From: Pectinatus haikarae
GTDB taxonomy: Bacteria; Bacillota; Negativicutes; Selenomonadales; Selenomonadaceae
Direction: 5' to 3'
Length of the DNA: 64,000 nucleotides
Assembly (NCBI RefSeq): GCF_015732185.1
Contig: NZ_WIQM01000016.1
Span: 62,001 to 126,000 of the forward strand
Shown one piece after another: positions 38,315 through 47,220 of this stretch. Position 1 is the first letter of the stretch. The number at the start of each line of letters is the position of its first letter. Under the pieces are notes generated by a model. It worked only from the letters and a program-made list of their open reading frames with translations. It was not told the DNA's origin and made no database searches. A program made the position numbers and the translations under genes.

Positions 38315-39160
38315 TTACTGTATCTGATGTAATAAGTATTTGTAAAAGAAAATATAAAAATAGTACACAAGCGGTGCTGTAAAAATCAAACTGTCGAAAC
38401 GATCAAGAACACCACCATGCCCCGGTATAAGATTACCCGAATCCTTAATACCTGTATACCTCTTAAATATTGACTCGACCAGATCACCCAGCGTAGCAAC
38501 AATTGCCACAAGTACTCCCAAAAAGCACATCGACCACAAAGGAAACCCCGCATACCAGCCTGCCAGTGATACAGAGGCTACAGTACCGATAAGTCCGCCG
38601 ACAAAACCTTCTATGGTTTTTTTAGGACTGATAAGCGGACACAGTTTATGTTTGCCCAGAAAAAAACCTATAAAATAGGCGAAAGTATCACTCGCCCATG
38701 TACCGATAAGCGTCAGCCAAATCAAATATAACCCAATATCAATTCCGCCAGCTGCCAATAGATGCCCGGTAAAACCAAGCCGCAGCTGCATTATGTAATA
38801 AAAACCACTGCCAATATAAAAAACCCCGGTAAAACCTATACACGAAGCCAACGGCGAAAATTTTTCATAACAAAACACCATTCTAAACAAAAATACAGTC
38901 ATCACAAGTGCCGCTGCCGGCATGAAAAGGCTTATATGTTTATTTATACCGCCAGATCCGCTCAGCACCAGGAAAATAACAGCTGCCGTTCCTAGCCAAA
39001 GAGGAAGCATGATATTTTTTTCGGCAAAAGCACGTACATATTCCTGCCAAGCCAAAACAGCCAATGCGGTAACACAAAGCATGTATATAAATCCGCCATA
39101 CATTATGATCATGAATGCTGCCGCAATACCAATTATTCCAGATATAATTCTTGTACCCAA
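38315..39160 (-). CDS. cdsA: Phosphatidate cytidylyltransferase
   Basis: A 281-residue inner-membrane enzyme with about eight membrane segments that makes CDP-diacylglycerol for phospholipids. The signature near the C-terminus, GDLVESIFKRYTGIKDSGNLIPGHGGVLDRFDS (in pieces), is clear. I choose the TTG at 39160, 7 bp after a GGGGG site; a TTG at 39166 is too close to it. It starts 15 bp after uppS. Confidence 0.92.
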   Translation of the reverse strand: MGTRIISGIIGIAAAFMIIMYGGFIYMLCVTALAVLAWQEYVRAFAEKNIMLPLWLGTAAVIFLVLSGSGGINKHISLFMPAAALVMTVFLFRMVFCYEKFSPLASCIGFTGVFYIGSGFYYIMQLRLGFTGHLLAAGGIDIGLYLIWLTLIGTWASDTFAYFIGFFLGKHKLCPLISPKKTIEGFVGGLIGTVASVSLAGWYAGFPLWSMCFLGVLVAIVATLGDLVESIFKRYTGIKDSGNLIPGHGGVLDRFDSLIFTAPLVYYFYIFFYKYLLHQIQ

Positions 39161-39175
39161 AAACAATCCCCCATA

Positions 39176-39952
39176 TTACTTATCATCCAGACCGCCAAAA
39201 CGCCTGTCCCTTTTTTGATAATCATTAATTGCCCGCAAAAAATCCTCAGGCATAAATTCAGGCCAATTTTTTTCAGTAAACCAAAGTTCTGCATATGCGC
39301 ACTGCCACAAAAGAAAATTACTTATACGCATATCACCGCTTGTCCTGATCAATAAATCAACGGGTGGCTGCTGTGCGGTATAAAGACTGTCATCCAAAAG
39401 CTGCTCATTTATATCTTTTATTTCTATATCTCTGCTCAAAACCCTTTGCGCTATATTCCTTGCAGCCATTACTATCTCATCACGCGCCCCGTAGTTTACG
39501 GCTATATTTAAACCCAGCCCCGTGTTATCAGCTGTCTTTTTTTCTCCCTTTTTTATCTGGCTTTGCAATTCACCGGACAGCTCTGTTAAACAACCGACAA
39601 ATTTAAGTCGTACGTTGTTCTTGTCCATTTCTTCAACTTCTGAATCCAGATAAACAGAAAACAGTTTCATAAGAAAGTCAACTTCAGCAGTCGGCCTTTT
39701 CCAGTTTTCTGTTGAAAATGCGTAAACCGTAAGAAATTTTATGTTAATGGAGCAGGCAGCTTTTACTATTTCCCGCAGTGAATCGACTCCTTTTTTATGT
39801 CCAGCCTTGCGGGGAAGTCCTCGTTTTTGTGCCCAGCGACCGTTCCCGTCCATTATAATGGCTATGTGTGACGGTAATAGGTCCGCGCTTATTTCATTGA
39901 GTTTTGCTGTCTCTCTCTTATTTTCAGTTTTGCAAAAAAAATTTTTCCACAT
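39176..39952 (-). CDS. uppS: Undecaprenyl diphosphate synthase (isoprenyl transferase)
   Basis: A 258-residue cis-prenyltransferase that makes the lipid carrier for peptidoglycan and lipopolysaccharide. Motifs are HIAIIMDGNGRWA (catalytic Asp), YAFSTENWKRP and LIRTSGDMRISNFLLWQ. I use the ATG at 39952, with an AGAGG site 10 bp upstream. A TTG at 39985 seems to have a better site, but that sequence is the arm of a terminator stem. Confidence 0.93.
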   Translation of the reverse strand: MWKNFFCKTENKRETAKLNEISADLLPSHIAIIMDGNGRWAQKRGLPRKAGHKKGVDSLREIVKAACSINIKFLTVYAFSTENWKRPTAEVDFLMKLFSVYLDSEVEEMDKNNVRLKFVGCLTELSGELQSQIKKGEKKTADNTGLGLNIAVNYGARDEIVMAARNIAQRVLSRDIEIKDINEQLLDDSLYTAQQPPVDLLIRTSGDMRISNFLLWQCAYAELWFTEKNWPEFMPEDFLRAINDYQKRDRRFGGLDDK

Positions 39953-39982
39953 AATACTGCAACCTCTTTGTTCTTGGTAATA

Positions 39983-40026
39983 CAAAACAAGTCCCTCTCC
40001 TTAAAAGTACAAAGAAGAAGAGGGAC
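39983..40026 (-). terminator. Terminator between the ferredoxin gene and uppS
   Basis: On the minus strand GTCCCTCT pairs with AGAGGGAC across a loop of about 20 nt and is followed by TTGTTTTG. The T-run is interrupted, so termination may be partial and leave some readthrough into uppS. Confidence 0.6.
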
Positions 40027-40033
40027 CCTTTCA

Positions 40034-40204
40034 TCAGGGAGCTTCAATCGCTGATACAGGACAGCCTGCCTGACATGCACCGCATTCTACGCAGGAAGCA
40101 TCATCAATTTCATAATGCTTGTCTCCTTCGGAAATTGCGCCGACAGGGCAGGTGGATGCACACGCACCGCAAGAAATGCATTCATCGTTAATTTTATATG
40201 CCAT
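40034..40204 (-). CDS. Small 2[4Fe-4S] ferredoxin, 56 aa
   Basis: The minus-strand frame encodes a clostridial-type ferredoxin with two classic motifs, CISCGACASTCP and CVECGACQAGCP, each supplying C-x2-C-x2-C-x3-C ligands. It would carry low-potential electrons, for example for pyruvate:ferredoxin oxidoreductase or for the MEP-pathway iron-sulfur enzymes. It begins 3 bp after the 67-residue gene upstream, with an AGGAGG site, so it belongs to the frr transcription unit. An electron-carrier gene is not usual at this place. Confidence 0.93.
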   Translation of the reverse strand: MAYKINDECISCGACASTCPVGAISEGDKHYEIDDASCVECGACQAGCPVSAIEAP

Positions 40205-40207
40205 AGT

Positions 40208-40411
40208 TTACACCTCCTTTCTCATCTTGGCCGCGGCAATCAACTGTAAAATGCCTTTTTCAATACATCTTTCTCTTACGACATATAAAATATCGGCATC
40301 AACTTTAAAATAACCATTGTCAGGGGGAATAGTGTAATCTACAACAAATTTGATTTTTTGCTTTTGCAGATCAAAAACAGCATCTGCCAAGAGCCACCCT
40401 GCATATTTCAT
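40208..40411 (-). CDS. Conserved-context small protein of unknown function, 67 aa
   Basis: This 67-residue frame starts 3 bp after the frr stop and ends 3 bp before the ferredoxin start, with a GGAAG site, so it is very likely translated. It has no cysteine and no membrane segment. The sequence (KYAGWLLADAVFDLQKQKIKFVVDYTIPPDNGYF) suggests a small alpha/beta fold. I do not recognise the family. Tight spacing hints at a role linked to the ferredoxin or to translation. Confidence 0.7.
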   Translation of the reverse strand: MKYAGWLLADAVFDLQKQKIKFVVDYTIPPDNGYFKVDADILYVVRERCIEKGILQLIAAAKMRKEV

Positions 40412-40414
40412 AAC

Positions 40415-40972
40415 TTAAACTTCCATGATTTCTTTTTCTTTAACAGTTCTTATATTATTTACTTCATTGACATATTTGTCAACAAGTTTCTGCATATCTT
40501 CCTGTGCTTTTTTAGCTTCGTCTTCCGCAATTTCTTTTGTTTTTTCCAATTTTTTGATAGCATCGTTGGCATCACGGCGGATATTTCTCAAAGCAATCTT
40601 AGCATCTTCAGCTTTTTTATTTACTATCTTTACTAATTCAGTACGTCTTTCCTGTGTAAGCTGCGGTATAGCCAACCGTACAACAGTGCCATCAGAGTTA
40701 GGATTAAGCTCCAATTCTGATTTCATAATGGCTTTTTCGATAGCATGCAGCATGGACTTTTCCCATGGTGCGATAATAAGCATCCTTGCTTCGGGGACCG
40801 ATATATTAGCTACCTGATTGATTGGTGTTGGTGTTCCATAATAATCCACCATTACTTTTTCAAGCAGGGCAGGTGTAGCTCTCCCCGCACGCAAAGACCC
40901 ATATTCCCGTTTCAATGCTTCTATAGCTTTTTTCATGCGGTCCTCATTTGAAGTGAATACATCCTTTATCAT
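40415..40972 (-). CDS. frr: Ribosome recycling factor
   Basis: A 185-residue protein of the usual length that, with EF-G, splits the post-termination ribosome. The N-terminal EDRMKKAIEALKREYGSLRAGRATP and the C-terminal three-helix bundle region are typical. It follows pyrH by one base. Confidence 0.96.
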   Translation of the reverse strand: MIKDVFTSNEDRMKKAIEALKREYGSLRAGRATPALLEKVMVDYYGTPTPINQVANISVPEARMLIIAPWEKSMLHAIEKAIMKSELELNPNSDGTVVRLAIPQLTQERRTELVKIVNKKAEDAKIALRNIRRDANDAIKKLEKTKEIAEDEAKKAQEDMQKLVDKYVNEVNNIRTVKEKEIMEV

Positions 40973-40973
40973 T

Positions 40974-41699
40974 TTATTTTATCCCCCCAACCACTGTACC
41001 TATGCATTCTCCAAGCGCAGCTTTCATTATATTACCCGGTTCATCGATATTAAATACAATAAGAGGAATCTTATTATCCATGCATAAACTTGTCGCCGTG
41101 GCATCCATGACAGCCAACCCGCGTTGCAGCACTTCAATATATTCCAGACTGTTAAACTTATGAGCATTAGGGTTATTATTCGGATCACTGTCATATACAC
41201 CGTCAGTATTCTTTTTCGCCATCAAAATCACATCGGCTTCTATTTCTGCCGCTCTCAATGCAGCCGTGGTATCAGTAGAAAAATACGGATTCCCCGTTCC
41301 TGCAGCAAAAATCACTACCCTGCCTTTTTCCAGATGGCGTACTGCGCGTCTTCTGATGTATGGTTCAGCTACCTGGCGCATTTCAATAGCTGATTGGACA
41401 CGCGTATTCACGTCTATTTTTTCTAAAGCATCCTGCATAGCAAGTGAATTCATCACAGTTGCCAGCATTCCCATATAATCAGCTGTGGTCCGATCCATAC
41501 CTTTTGCACTGCCGGCCAGTCCCCGCCAGATATTGCCGCCGCCCACTACGATACACACTTCAATACCACGCTTATATACATCTTTGATTTGATGGGCAAT
41601 AGATTCAACAACCTTAGGATTTATACCAAACCCCTGATCTCCCGCTAAAGCCTCTCCGCTCAATTTCAATACTACACGTTTATACTGTCTTATCGTCAC
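40974..41699 (-). CDS. pyrH: UMP kinase
   Basis: A 241-residue amino-acid-kinase-fold enzyme that phosphorylates UMP to UDP. It shows [22 protein letters not shown] and [15 protein letters not shown], the bacterial PyrH pattern. A terminator separates it from tsf, so pyrH-frr probably has its own promoter in 41700-41775. Confidence 0.96.
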   Translation of the reverse strand: MTIRQYKRVVLKLSGEALAGDQGFGINPKVVESIAHQIKDVYKRGIEVCIVVGGGNIWRGLAGSAKGMDRTTADYMGMLATVMNSLAMQDALEKIDVNTRVQSAIEMRQVAEPYIRRRAVRHLEKGRVVIFAAGTGNPYFSTDTTAALRAAEIEADVILMAKKNTDGVYDSDPNNNPNAHKFNSLEYIEVLQRGLAVMDATATSLCMDNKIPLIVFNIDEPGNIMKAALGECIGTVVGGIK

Positions 41700-41775
41700 T
41701 GATATATCCCCCGTCCAATATTAAATTGTGAATTCAGCACAATTTTCTTTATACCTATATGATATATCATATCTT

Positions 41776-41805
41776 CAAAAAAGAGAACACAAAATAGTGT
41801 TCTCT
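41776..41805 (-). terminator. Terminator after tsf
   Basis: A perfect AGAGAACAC/GTGTTCTCT stem with a 6-nt loop is followed by six T on the minus strand. Confidence 0.85.
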
Positions 41806-41826
41806 TTAAATTTTCTATAATATATC

Positions 41827-42480
41827 TCAGCCTTTAACTGCCGCCATTACTTCCGCAGCAAAATCATCTGTTTTCTTTTCAATGCCTTCACCAAGCTGAT
41901 AACGCACAAAACGGCGGATAGAAATATTTTCACCGATTTTAGCAATTTTAGCCGTCACAAGATCTGCGATACTCTGATCCTGATCTTTAATATAAGGCTG
42001 ATCCATAAGACAAATTTCCCTATAATATTTTTCAATGCGCCCGTCTACCATTTTTTCAACAATCTTTTCAGGTTTACCTTCGGCAAAAGCCTGCTCACGC
42101 AAAACCTTACGTTCATGTTCCAGATCAGCCTCATTCACTTCTTCTCTGCGAATACATTTAGGATTGGCCGCCGCTATCTGCATAGCTATATCACGTGCGA
42201 ACTCCTTAAAATCAGGTGTACCTGCAACAAAATCAGTTTCACAGTTTACTTCAACTAATACACCTATACGTCCATTCCCATGAATATAAGATGTGACAAC
42301 ACCTTCGGCAGCAACTCGATCTGCCTTTTTAGCTGCAGAGGATAAACCCTTTTCGCGCAGAAAATCTATAGCCTTAGCTTTATCACCGTCACATGCGGCC
42401 AAAGCTTTTTTGCAATCCATCATACCCGCGCCTGTTTGTTCTCGCAGTTCTTTTACCATTGCTGCTGTAACATTTGCCAT
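41827..42480 (-). CDS. tsf: Translation elongation factor Ts
   Basis: A 217-residue nucleotide exchange factor for EF-Tu, of the short Firmicutes/Thermus-like type. The N-terminal UBA-like domain ([19 protein letters not shown]) and the core [14 protein letters not shown] are clear. It follows rpsB in the standard order, with a GGAGGAG site. Confidence 0.96.
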   Translation of the reverse strand: MANVTAAMVKELREQTGAGMMDCKKALAACDGDKAKAIDFLREKGLSSAAKKADRVAAEGVVTSYIHGNGRIGVLVEVNCETDFVAGTPDFKEFARDIAMQIAAANPKCIRREEVNEADLEHERKVLREQAFAEGKPEKIVEKMVDGRIEKYYREICLMDQPYIKDQDQSIADLVTAKIAKIGENISIRRFVRYQLGEGIEKKTDDFAAEVMAAVKG

Positions 42481-42496
42481 TAATAAACTCCTCCTG

Positions 42497-42539
42497 TAAA
42501 AAGGGGGTAAAGGGCAACCTACCCCTTACCCCCTTTTTA
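42497..42539 (-). terminator. Hairpin between rpsB and tsf
   Basis: The arms TAAAAAGGGGGTAA and TTACCCCCTTTTTA form a 14-bp stem with a loop of about 15 nt. On the minus strand it ends in TTTTTA directly before the tsf ribosome-binding site. It may attenuate tsf relative to rpsB or protect the message end. Confidence 0.65.
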
Positions 42540-42551
42540 TTCTAATTTATT

Positions 42552-43286
42552 TTAGTTATCTTTTTCTTCTTCGCTGTTTTCCTGAGCAGCTTCTTCGTCT
42601 TCACCGCCCTGACGGCCTTCGAGTACGGCATCTGCCATACAGCCGGTCAGTAATTTTACGGCGCGGATAGCATCGTCGTTACCGGGGATAACATAATCGA
42701 TCTCATCCGGATCACAGTTTGTATCAACAATAGCTACGATAGGAATATCAAGCTTTCTTGCTTCAGCAACGGCAATACGTTCCTTGCGCGGATCTATAAC
42801 GAACAACGCACCCGGCAGTTTGTCCATTTCTTTGATACCGCCGAGAGCTCTTTCCAGTTTTTCTTTTTCACGGCGCAGCATCTGAACTTCCTTCTTTGTA
42901 AGAACCTCAAACGTTCCGTCTTCTTCCATGGCTTCAAGTTCTTTTAAACGATTGATGCTTTTTCTGATTGTGCCAAAATTGGTCATCATTCCGCCGAGCC
43001 ATCTTTCATTTACATAATACATATCGGCTTTTTTAGCCTGTTCTTTGACAGATTCCTGCGCCTGTTTTTTAGTACCAACAAACAGGACCGATTTGCCTTC
43101 TTCAGCAACCGAGCGGATAAAGTTATAAGCTTCATCGACTTTTCTAACTGTTTTCTGCAAATCAATGATATAAATACCATTTCTTTCTGTGAAAATGTAT
43201 TTTGACATTTTCGGATTCCAGCGTCTGGTCTGATGACCGAAATGAACGCCTGCTTCTAATAATTGTTTCATGGAAATAACTGCCAT
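42552..43286 (-). CDS. rpsB: 30S ribosomal protein S2
   Basis: A 244-residue small-subunit protein. [26 protein letters not shown] and [14 protein letters not shown] are typical S2 segments. The acidic tail ([16 protein letters not shown]) is longer than in many relatives. It heads the conserved translation run and has its own promoter about 110 bp upstream. Confidence 0.97.
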   Translation of the reverse strand: MAVISMKQLLEAGVHFGHQTRRWNPKMSKYIFTERNGIYIIDLQKTVRKVDEAYNFIRSVAEEGKSVLFVGTKKQAQESVKEQAKKADMYYVNERWLGGMMTNFGTIRKSINRLKELEAMEEDGTFEVLTKKEVQMLRREKEKLERALGGIKEMDKLPGALFVIDPRKERIAVAEARKLDIPIVAIVDTNCDPDEIDYVIPGNDDAIRAVKLLTGCMADAVLEGRQGGEDEEAAQENSEEEKDN

Positions 43287-43397
43287 GATGGTGCACCTCC
43301 TGTTTTTTTATTCCTCCACGTATTCTTCCTGCTGCGCAAACCTTATATCAGGCACAGTAACAGCATAGACACGTGTGCGTTTTTTACACCGTCAAAT

Positions 43398-43426
43398 ATT
43401 ATATCATAATTTTTTTTTTCTAGCAA
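43398..43426 (-). promoter_or_regulatory. Predicted rpsB promoter
   Basis: On the minus strand, TTGCTA (43426-43421) and TATAAT (43403-43398) are 17 bp apart. The leader of about 100 nt that follows contains GC-rich complementary stretches (CGCACACGTGTC and GTTTGCGC) and could carry S2 autoregulation. The rest of 43427-43512 shows nothing. Confidence 0.65.
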
Positions 43427-43512
43427 CTATTAAAACCATGTAAAGAAAATCATCAATGTGATCTGAACCATATGTTTTCTTGTTTTTCTGCGATAAAAAA
43501 TCCTCGGATAAT

Positions 43513-43545
43513 AAAAAACAGCCCTCGTTTATTAACGAAGGCTGT
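43513..43545 (-). terminator. Terminator after SLH porin 1
   Basis: ACAGCC-TCGTT pairs with AACGA-GGCTGT with one mismatch and a 4-nt loop, followed by TTTTTTA on the minus strand. Confidence 0.8.
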
Positions 43546-43602
43546 CAAATCACGATCCATCAGACCATGACCAATATTTTTTTAAAGCTGTAAAACTCAA
43601 GA

Positions 43603-44973
43603 TCAGAAGAAGAATTCAACGGAGCCATATATTCTGTTGAAATCAGCATCTTGTCCGGAAACATCTTCGCCCAAATTCTTACCTTTGAAATAGCGTAAGG
43701 AAGCTAAGATATTCTGAGCAACGGTCCACTGACCGCCAACTTCCCAGCCTTTATAACCACGCTGTGCAGCATCATAGGTAGGTGCAAAAGTTGCAAATTC
43801 ACCAAGGTAACGATATGCTGTGTAAAGACCCCAGCTGCCTGCTTTAGAAGCATCAGCGCCTTTATAGGATAAGGTTATATCATAAGCTTTATCCTGATCG
43901 TCGCCTTCATAACCGCTGTAAGCATCAAGATTGCTCTTTGCATATACACCATATATATTGAAATCTTTATTAAATTTATAGCCTAAACCAGCTGACCAAA
44001 TATTGGTGTTTTCACCGCTTGCCTTTTGATAATCAGAGAATAATGCTTTTCCACCATCATTATCTCGGTTAATATTTCTCAAAGAATAATAACCTGCTAC
44101 ATATCCAAGACCTCTATCACCTGTTACTGCATGGCCTACTTCAAATGATGCATAATCGCCTGTTCCATCATAAGCAGTTGTTCTGCCAATATTGGCATCG
44201 GAATCAAAATCATAACGTCCGATAACAGCCTTCACATAAGTATCCTTATTTTTGCCAAGCTTCCAATTGAACTGAGCACCGCTGACATTATCATCCATGA
44301 TCATGCCTGATCCAAAAGCATCATCACTGTAGGTGTCAAGCTTACCTAATTTAGTATCAGCACCGAACAAAGGACCTTCTACATAAATACGATCAACTAC
44401 AGTATCGCTTTTATCACTGGTACCATTATTTGTGCTACCGCCGTTATTAGCAGAAGCAGAATTGGAATAGTATCTGATACGTGCATTGGCAGTCCAGCCG
44501 GAATCACCAATGAAAGCTTTTGGTTCAAGACGGAATTCATATTGGCTGTCATTTGTTCTGTCACCGCTCTGAGCTTTATCACCAGCATAATAATACTTTA
44601 ATTCTCCGCCCCATTTAACGTTGTCGGATTTTTTTTCGAGATCGGCAACACGTACACCGAGGTTGTCGAGTTCTTCGGAGAATTCTGCAGCAAGTTTATC
44701 GACAAGAGCTTTATCAGCTTTGTCGATATCGGTCTTGGTCATAGCTTTTGCTATGATCTGAGCCATTTCATAACGGGTCATGGTCTGCTGGCCTTTGTAA
44801 GTGCCGTCTGGGAAGCCGTTAACAACACCGTCAGAAGCAAGTTTTGATACAGCGTCATATGCCCAGCTGTCAGCCGGTACATCACTGAAAGGATTAGCTG
44901 CAGCGAAAGTAGTGCTGGCAGCACCGATTACCAGCGCACCGGTAATCATTGATACGAGAGTTCTTTTTTTCAT
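43603..44973 (-). CDS. SLH-domain outer-membrane porin 1
   Basis: A 456-residue precursor with a signal peptide (cleavage after TTFAAA). One SLH domain (NPFSDVPADSWAYDAVSKL...MTRYEMAQIIAKAM, residues 27-80) would anchor to the peptidoglycan or its modified polymers. A coiled-coil linker (residues 90-120) is followed by a beta-barrel of about 330 residues rich in alternating aromatic strands and ending in Phe (YGSVEFFF), the signal for barrel insertion. This architecture is typical of Negativicutes and tethers the outer membrane to the wall while allowing diffusion. Its first 368 bases are almost identical to those of the divergent gene at 45524. Confidence 0.92.
   Translation of the reverse strand: MKKRTLVSMITGALVIGAASTTFAAANPFSDVPADSWAYDAVSKLASDGVVNGFPDGTYKGQQTMTRYEMAQIIAKAMTKTDIDKADKALVDKLAAEFSEELDNLGVRVADLEKKSDNVKWGGELKYYYAGDKAQSGDRTNDSQYEFRLEPKAFIGDSGWTANARIRYYSNSASANNGGSTNNGTSDKSDTVVDRIYVEGPLFGADTKLGKLDTYSDDAFGSGMIMDDNVSGAQFNWKLGKNKDTYVKAVIGRYDFDSDANIGRTTAYDGTGDYASFEVGHAVTGDRGLGYVAGYYSLRNINRDNDGGKALFSDYQKASGENTNIWSAGLGYKFNKDFNIYGVYAKSNLDAYSGYEGDDQDKAYDITLSYKGADASKAGSWGLYTAYRYLGEFATFAPTYDAAQRGYKGWEVGGQWTVAQNILASLRYFKGKNLGEDVSGQDADFNRIYGSVEFFF
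44606..44973 (-). repeat. Inverted repeat, arm 1 (5' end of porin 1)
   Basis: These 368 bp match 45524-45891 in opposite orientation with only about three silent differences that I could find (for example GATATC versus GATATT). The match begins exactly at the two start codons and ends at KWGG, where the barrels begin to differ. The arms are 550 bp apart. Confidence 0.9.
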
Positions 44974-45079
44974 TAGAAATTCCTCCTAAAATTTTATGGC
45001 CTGAAATTTCAGTAAGGAAAGCCGTATGAGTATCCACGTTTCCTCAACTTTTTCATTACCTTATCTCAAGTCTGTAATC

Positions 45080-45108
45080 ATATTAACATATTGTTAATAT
45101 ATTGGCAA
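45080..45108 (-). promoter_or_regulatory. Porin 1 promoter
   Basis: On the minus strand TTGCCA (45108-45103) and TAATAT (45085-45080) are 17 bp apart. The leader of about 100 nt shares TTGAGGAAAC and a GGAAA/TTTCC hairpin with the porin 2 leader. Confidence 0.65.
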
Positions 45109-45384
45109 GCATTTTTTATAATAACTCGCCTTCCTCAGATGCCCGCAGTTATAGCCTATTTTGCGTATAGCTATTAGTTATAGTCAATATTTATTTACTT
45201 TAAAAAGGATCTATATTTTTTGAAAATGTACAATAGAAGGCTGTTCTTTTTACGTCAATTGCATTTTTCTTATTTTTTTATTCATATTTGATTTTCAGCT
45301 GACCAAAATTATGTATTACAGAAATATGCCAATTATTTTTATGTAAAAAATATATTAATTATGTATTATTTTTTATAAACAAAG

Positions 45385-45413
45385 TTGCGTATGTCAATAA
45401 ATAATGATAATAT
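45385..45413 (+). promoter_or_regulatory. Porin 2 promoter
   Basis: TTGCGT (45385-45390) and TAATAT (45408-45413) are 17 bp apart. The -10 box is identical to that of porin 1. The leader contains TTGAGGAAAC at 45446-45455 and a GGAAA/TTTCC stem, as in porin 1. The middle of the 550-bp region (45115-45380) is AT-rich with no gene. Confidence 0.65.
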
Positions 45414-45523
45414 GAAAAAGTATTTGAAATGACAGGTGTGAATTCTTGAGGAAACAAGGCTGCTCACTAATTTCCCTTTCATTTTAAGTACAAGAAATAT
45501 TAAAGATTTCAGGGGGAAATCCA

Positions 45524-45891
45524 ATGAAAAAAAGAACTCTCGTATCAATGATTACCGGTGCGCTGGTAATCGGTGCTGCCAGCACTACTTTCGCTGCAGC
45601 TAATCCTTTCAGTGATGTACCGGCTGACAGCTGGGCATATGACGCTGTATCAAAGCTTGCTTCTGACGGTGTTGTAAACGGCTTCCCAGACGGCACTTAC
45701 AAAGGCCAGCAGACCATGACCCGTTATGAAATGGCTCAGATCATAGCAAAAGCTATGACCAAGACCGATATTGACAAAGCTGATAAAGCTCTTGTCGATA
45801 AACTTGCTGCAGAATTCTCCGAAGAACTCGACAACCTCGGTGTACGTGTTGCCGATCTCGAAAAAAAATCCGACAACGTTAAATGGGGCGG
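45524..45891 (+). repeat. Inverted repeat, arm 2 (5' end of porin 2)
   Basis: The second arm of the 368-bp near-identical inverted repeat described at 44606-44973. The sharp end of identity at the barrel boundary suggests gene conversion or selection on the anchor domain. Confidence 0.9.
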
Positions 45892-46882
45892 CAGACTCAG
45901 ATATTACTACCGCGGTGTAAAAGATGATTCTGCTGCTAATAAAGACAGAACAAACGACACCCAGTATGAACTGCGCCTTGAACCAAAAGCCTTTATCGGT
46001 GATTCTGGCTGGACTGCCAATGCACGTATCAGATATTATTCCAATGCAGCCTCTGCTAATAATGGCGGCAGCACAAATAATGGTACCAGTGACAAGAGTG
46101 ATACAAAGATAGACCGCATCTTTGTCGAAGGACCTTTGTTTGGTTCGGATGCAAAACTTGGTAAAGTCGGCACTTACAGTGATAATGTATTCAATACCGG
46201 TATGATTATTGATGACAGCATCAGCGGTGCTGAATTCAATTGGACGTTCGGCAAAGATAAATCCAATTACGCAAAAGCTACCATAGGCCGCTATGATTAT
46301 AATTCCGGTGCTAATGTGGGCGTTTCCAACTATGCTTATGACGGCACAGGTGATTATACATCTTTTGAATTTGGACATAAAGCTAAAGACAAAGGTATCA
46401 GTGCTCTTGCCGGATATTATTCTTTAAGAAACATGGATTCCACTTTCTCCAAGTATGCTAAAGCAGATTCTGATAAAACCAATTTCTGGGTTGGCGGCTT
46501 AGGTTATAAATTTGACAAAAATATTCAGTTATTTGGACTTTACGCCAAGAGTGATATGGATGAAGCTTCTAATTATTTAGGAGACGATCAAAGCAAAGCT
46601 TATGATATTACTTTGAAATACAAAAACGCCGATATCGCTAAAGCAGGTTCATGGGATATCTATGCTGCATACCGTTATCTCGGTCAGTTTGCAACTATTG
46701 CTCCTACCTACGATATCAGTGCCCGTGATACTAAAGGCTGGCAGATAGGTACAGATTTTGTATTATCTAAAAATATACTTGCTATGGTTGAATATTACAA
46801 GGGCAAGAGATTATCTGCTGACTACAGCGGCAATGATGCTGATTATAATGCTATCTATGGCCGTGTTGACTTCTTCTTCTGA
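45524..46882 (+). CDS. SLH-domain outer-membrane porin 2
   Basis: A 452-residue paralogue of porin 1 with the same signal peptide, SLH domain and coiled coil, and a diverged barrel that also ends in Phe (YGRVDFFF). A second shared block lies in the barrel (GDSGWTANARIRYYSN and the ASANNGGSTNNGTSDKSDT loop), while surface-loop regions differ. Having two divergent porins with different loops may change permeability or phage and antibody recognition. GGGGG precedes the ATG. Confidence 0.92.
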   Translation: MKKRTLVSMITGALVIGAASTTFAAANPFSDVPADSWAYDAVSKLASDGVVNGFPDGTYKGQQTMTRYEMAQIIAKAMTKTDIDKADKALVDKLAAEFSEELDNLGVRVADLEKKSDNVKWGGRLRYYYRGVKDDSAANKDRTNDTQYELRLEPKAFIGDSGWTANARIRYYSNAASANNGGSTNNGTSDKSDTKIDRIFVEGPLFGSDAKLGKVGTYSDNVFNTGMIIDDSISGAEFNWTFGKDKSNYAKATIGRYDYNSGANVGVSNYAYDGTGDYTSFEFGHKAKDKGISALAGYYSLRNMDSTFSKYAKADSDKTNFWVGGLGYKFDKNIQLFGLYAKSDMDEASNYLGDDQSKAYDITLKYKNADIAKAGSWDIYAAYRYLGQFATIAPTYDISARDTKGWQIGTDFVLSKNILAMVEYYKGKRLSADYSGNDADYNAIYGRVDFFF

Positions 46883-46947
46883 TTTTTCTTTCATTCTTAT
46901 TTAAAGTCAAAGCAGTTGTTTGTTGGTTCTTATCCACTTAATAATGG

Positions 46948-46995
46948 AAAACCCTGAGCGTGGAGATTTATCTTCACGTTCAGGGTTTTATTTTA
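46948..46995 (+). terminator. Terminator after SLH porin 2
   Basis: AAAACCCTGA-CGTG pairs with CACG-TCAGGGTTTT (one G-U) with a loop of about 12 nt and a T-rich tail. Confidence 0.8.
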
Positions 46996-47150
46996 GTCTA
47001 TCAGCATAATTGATCGTTGGTAAATAATTCAGCAAAGAATATAAACAGGAAAATACAAATATCCGTTGAATTTTAATAAAGATAATTTTTTTGTGAAGTA
47101 TATTTATTGTCTGCTTTAAAACAGTGCATGCAAAATATATTTTAAAAACA

Positions 47151-47195
47151 AAAAGGCGTCAATGATGCGCAAAGAGAACGTATTATTGATGCTTT
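47151..47195 (+). promoter_or_regulatory. Leader hairpin upstream of the second amino-acid ABC operon
   Basis: AAAAGGCGTCAAT pairs with ATTGATGCTTTT (one bulge, one G-U) and runs into TTTTTATA just before the ribosome-binding site, like an attenuator. A short frame (47162-47224) crosses it and its TGA overlaps the next ATG; it has no clear ribosome-binding site. The sequence from 46996 to 47150 is AT-rich with no gene. Confidence 0.45.
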
Positions 47196-47220
47196 TTATA
47201 TTTATGAGGAGGATCTATTT

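Noticed and set aside
39985-39998. GGAGAGGG as ribosome-binding site for a TTG start of uppS
   Set aside because: The sequence is the 3' arm of a terminator stem, and the ATG at 39952 gives the normal family N-terminus.
45650-46378. A 242-codon open frame opposite SLH porin 2
   Set aside because: It is the complement of a strongly biased coding frame, with no supporting start site or motif.
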